From JAJECS01 sp965262745 (lineage in GTDB: Bacteria; Chloroflexota; UBA11872), in the NCBI GenBank assembly GCA_965262745.1, contig OZ253558.1, positions 124,001 to 188,000 on the forward strand: a stretch of DNA of 64,000 nucleotides. Reading direction: 5' to 3'. Made by a program: the position numbers and the translations under genes. Shown piece after piece: positions 61,934 to 64,000 of this stretch. The first letter of the stretch is position 1; each line of letters begins with the position of its first letter. A model generated the notes under the pieces. That model saw nothing but the letters and a program-made list of their open reading frames with translations. It was not told the origin of the DNA and did not search any database.

Positions 61934-62797
61934 TCAGCCGATGCCAAGCGTCTCACAGAGTTGATCGAGCTTTCGCAACCCTTCCGTGTCGAGGCGATGC
62001 TCGGCGGGTGCGCGGAAATGACTGTGGGCAATCACGCCCTCGCGCCGCAGCATCTCCTTGTAGACGGCCGGGCCGATGGCGTTGAGGGGCACGATCTCGC
62101 GCTGCCAGGTCGCGCGGGCAGCTTCCCGACGTCCCTCGTGCCAGAGATCCCAGATGCGCACGAATGATCCGACGAGGGTGGCGTGGGGCATGGTGCCCTG
62201 CGACCCGGCGGCCAGCTCCTCGATGAGCGCGCCGCCGCTGGCGCCGCCGATGATGGTGACCCGGCCGCCGGCCTTGTCGATGGCCTCGGCGACGGATTCC
62301 GCCGGCGGTGCGCTTTCGACTTTGGCGTATTGCACTTGCGGCACGGCCTGAGCCAGTGCCGCCAGTTGATCGCCGGAGAGCGGTGCGCCGGTCATCACTT
62401 GCACGACGATGGGAAGGCGAATGGCCGCGGCCACGGCGCTGAAATAGCCGTGGAGCTCGGCTGCGGCCATGTTGTTGGCCGGCGGAATTAACATGACCGC
62501 GGACGCGCCGAGGGTCTCCGCCTCCTGGCTGGCGCGCACGGCCAACACCGTGGCGGGATGCCCGGTTGACATAACAACTGGCACGCGGCCCCGAGCCTGG
62601 TCGATGGTGACCCTCGCCACCAGCGTGCGCTCCGCCTCGCTGAGCTTGGGAAGCTCGCTGCCGAAGGCAATTCCGAGGCCATGAACGCCAGCGTCGATGC
62701 AATAGTCGACCTCGCGCCGCAGGCTGTCTTCGTCTACCCGGTCGTCAAGGTCGAACGGGGTCTTGAGGATGGGGATGACGCCGCGGATCGCTGCCAT
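61934..62797 (-). CDS. DapA/NAL-family TIM-barrel aldolase (divergent)
   Basis: 287 residues from ATG 62797. RGVIPILKTPFDLDDRVDEDSL is the family start (quoted in part) and QYAKVES holds the Schiff-base Lys. The usual GTTGE loop is IAFGSELPKLSEAER, and the segment that carries the catalytic Tyr in DapA (YN-x-P) reads VQVMTGAPLS, with no Tyr. So it is unlikely to be a true dihydrodipicolinate synthase; a sugar-acid aldolase or dehydratase is more likely. It is divergent from the alcohol dehydrogenase gene, with 92 bp between. Confidence 0.8.
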   Translation of the reverse strand: MAAIRGVIPILKTPFDLDDRVDEDSLRREVDYCIDAGVHGLGIAFGSELPKLSEAERTLVARVTIDQARGRVPVVMSTGHPATVLAVRASQEAETLGASAVMLIPPANNMAAAELHGYFSAVAAAIRLPIVVQVMTGAPLSGDQLAALAQAVPQVQYAKVESAPPAESVAEAIDKAGGRVTIIGGASGGALIEELAAGSQGTMPHATLVGSFVRIWDLWHEGRREAARATWQREIVPLNAIGPAVYKEMLRREGVIAHSHFRAPAEHRLDTEGLRKLDQLCETLGIG

Positions 62798-62889
62798 GAC
62801 CTGTGGCTCCGGCTGACGGGTGCGCGGCATTGATAGCAGAGCGGGGTGCGGCGGGCATACTGAAGTCGCAATCGCCGTCGCTGAGGACG

Positions 62890-64000
62890 ATGACCAGCAC
62901 CGCTCCAGACATCCGCGTGGTGACGTTTGACGGTCCCGGCACACCCCCGGTGCTGCGCCGGGTTCCCCGGCCGTCGGTGCCGCCGCGCGGCGCGCTGATA
63001 CGCATCGAGGCCTGCGGGGTCTGCGGCACCGATCTGCACATTCTGCAAGGGCACTGGCCGGGAGCGTTGCCCTGGCCGATCACGCTCGGGCACGAGTTGG
63101 CGGGCGTGGTGGAAGAGATTGGGCCGCAACTCCGCACGGACGCGACCGGCGCGGCGCTCCGCGAAGGCGACCACGTGATGCTGCCTCCGCTCAATGCCTG
63201 CGGCGTATGCGAGGTCTGCGTCGAAACGCCGGAGCGCGCCAACAAATGCCTCAACCCGACCTACTACGGCCGCAAGATCAGCTATCGCCGGCCGCCGCAC
63301 CTCTGGGGCGGGTGGGCCGACATGGTCTTCGTGGACCTGGACGCATTCCCCGCGACCAAGCTCTTTCGCCTGCCGGACGACATGCCGCTGATGGTGGGCA
63401 CGCTGGTCGAGCCGTACAGCTCGGTGACGCGGGCCTTCAATCGGGTGGACGCGCTGGGACTTCAGGTGCAAACCGCGGGCGCGTCGGTCGTGATTCAAGG
63501 CGCCGGACCCATCGGCTTGCTCGCAACCGTCGCGGCGCGCCAGCGCGGGGCCGGGACCGTGGTGATGGTCGGCGATCCGGAAACGCCTCGGCTGGCCTTG
63601 GCCCGCGCGTTTGGCGCCGATCACACCGTGTCGCTCACCGCAACGCCGAACGCGGCGGACCGGATTGCCAGCGTGCGCGAGGCCGTGGGCGGCAGGGGCG
63701 CCGACATCGTGATCGGTTGCTCGGGCAACCCCGCGGCGGGACCCGAGGGCGTGGAGATGTTGCGCGACGGCGGAACCTTCGTGGAGATGGGGCAATTCAC
63801 CGATGCCGGCAGTTTCGACACCAGCTGGCATCGCTTCTGCACCAAGGAGATCCAGCTTCTCGGAAGTTGGGCCTTCACCCCGGACGAGGTGGCCCAGGCC
63901 ATGCGCGATCTGCACGCCATCCAGTCCGACCATCCCTGGCCAAGCCTGCACACGCGCTTTTCGCTGAGCGCCGAGGGGGTGACGGCCGCGATCTCGGCGG
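62890..64000 (+). CDS. Zinc-binding alcohol dehydrogenase family protein (3'-truncated by window end)
   Basis: At least 370 codons, no stop before the window ends. ACGVCGTDLHILQGHWPG and LGHELAGVVEEIG give the catalytic zinc ligands (Cys, His/Glu); a structural zinc site is indicated by the Cys cluster CGVCEVCVETPERANKC, and VVIQGAGPIGLLATVAAR is the NAD(P)-binding loop. The family oxidises polyols, sugars and alcohols; L-threonine and sorbitol dehydrogenases are relatives. Neighbouring sugar-acid aldolase suggests a sugar-oxidation role. Confidence 0.86.
   Translation, partial: MTSTAPDIRVVTFDGPGTPPVLRRVPRPSVPPRGALIRIEACGVCGTDLHILQGHWPGALPWPITLGHELAGVVEEIGPQLRTDATGAALREGDHVMLPPLNACGVCEVCVETPERANKCLNPTYYGRKISYRRPPHLWGGWADMVFVDLDAFPATKLFRLPDDMPLMVGTLVEPYSSVTRAFNRVDALGLQVQTAGASVVIQGAGPIGLLATVAARQRGAGTVVMVGDPETPRLALARAFGADHTVSLTATPNAADRIASVREAVGGRGADIVIGCSGNPAAGPEGVEMLRDGGTFVEMGQFTDAGSFDTSWHRFCTKEIQLLGSWAFTPDEVAQAMRDLHAIQSDHPWPSLHTRFSLSAEGVTAAISA

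Overview
High-GC bacterial chromosome segment. I read it as Chloroflexota, probably an uncultured marine or sponge-associated lineage. This is inferred from gene content (several sialidase-fold proteins, PhyH dioxygenase, DUF72, sulfatase, a dense set of short palindromic interspersed repeats) and from the cell-division cluster running into a YggS-YggT-DUF167-hisS block; no rRNA or tRNA was found to confirm it.

Layout. 1-2.2 kb: a DGQHR-motif protein with an N-terminal nuclease-like domain, cut by the window edge and interrupted by an in-frame TGA. 2.3-20 kb: accessory carbohydrate and lipid metabolism (GH43/GH32-like five-bladed propeller, three Asp-box sialidase-like proteins, L-rhamnose mutarotase, sulfatase, PhyH dioxygenase, fatty-acid desaturase, MFS exporter), with a two-gene PD-(D/E)XK nuclease cassette at 6.1-8.0 kb bracketed by imperfect inverted repeats and a candidate small RNA gene at 17.6 kb. 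20.2-27.1 kb: a superinfection-immunity-like membrane protein and a four-gene MacB/HlyD-type export operon with 4-nt overlaps, one ATPase of which carries a C-terminal AbrB-like domain. 27.1-36.4 kb: a sugar isomerase, then a restriction/toxin island with a truncated restriction-enzyme N-terminus, a DUF4258-like/DUF2283 pair, a single-chain type ISP/IIG-like restriction-methylase carrying in-frame interspersed palindromes, hicBA, a second fragment of the same restriction enzyme, a HEPN-like protein and a PIN-domain pair.

36.6-44.6 kb: a fourth sialidase-like protein, an eno-larB-larC block (glycolysis beside nickel-pincer cofactor synthesis), a bactofilin-like membrane protein, a DHA2-type MFS pump and unknown genes. 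44.6-57 kb: RNase HI, then the dcw cluster mraZ-rsmH-ftsL-ftsI-ftsW-murG-murC-murB-ftsQ-ftsA-ftsZ, preceded by a recognisable promoter and three MraZ boxes at exact 10-bp spacing; mraY, murD, murE and murF are absent from it. 57-62 kb: YggS, YggT, DUF167, hisS-hisH-hisA-hisF in tight overlap. 62-64 kb: a divergent DapA-family aldolase and, divergently, a zinc alcohol dehydrogenase that runs off the window.

The core segment (38-62 kb) is housekeeping, compactly arranged with frequent ATGA/GTGA overlaps. The accessory segment holds defence-like genes in several states of decay together with glycan-degrading genes. Family assignments come from reading motifs by eye; no database search was run.
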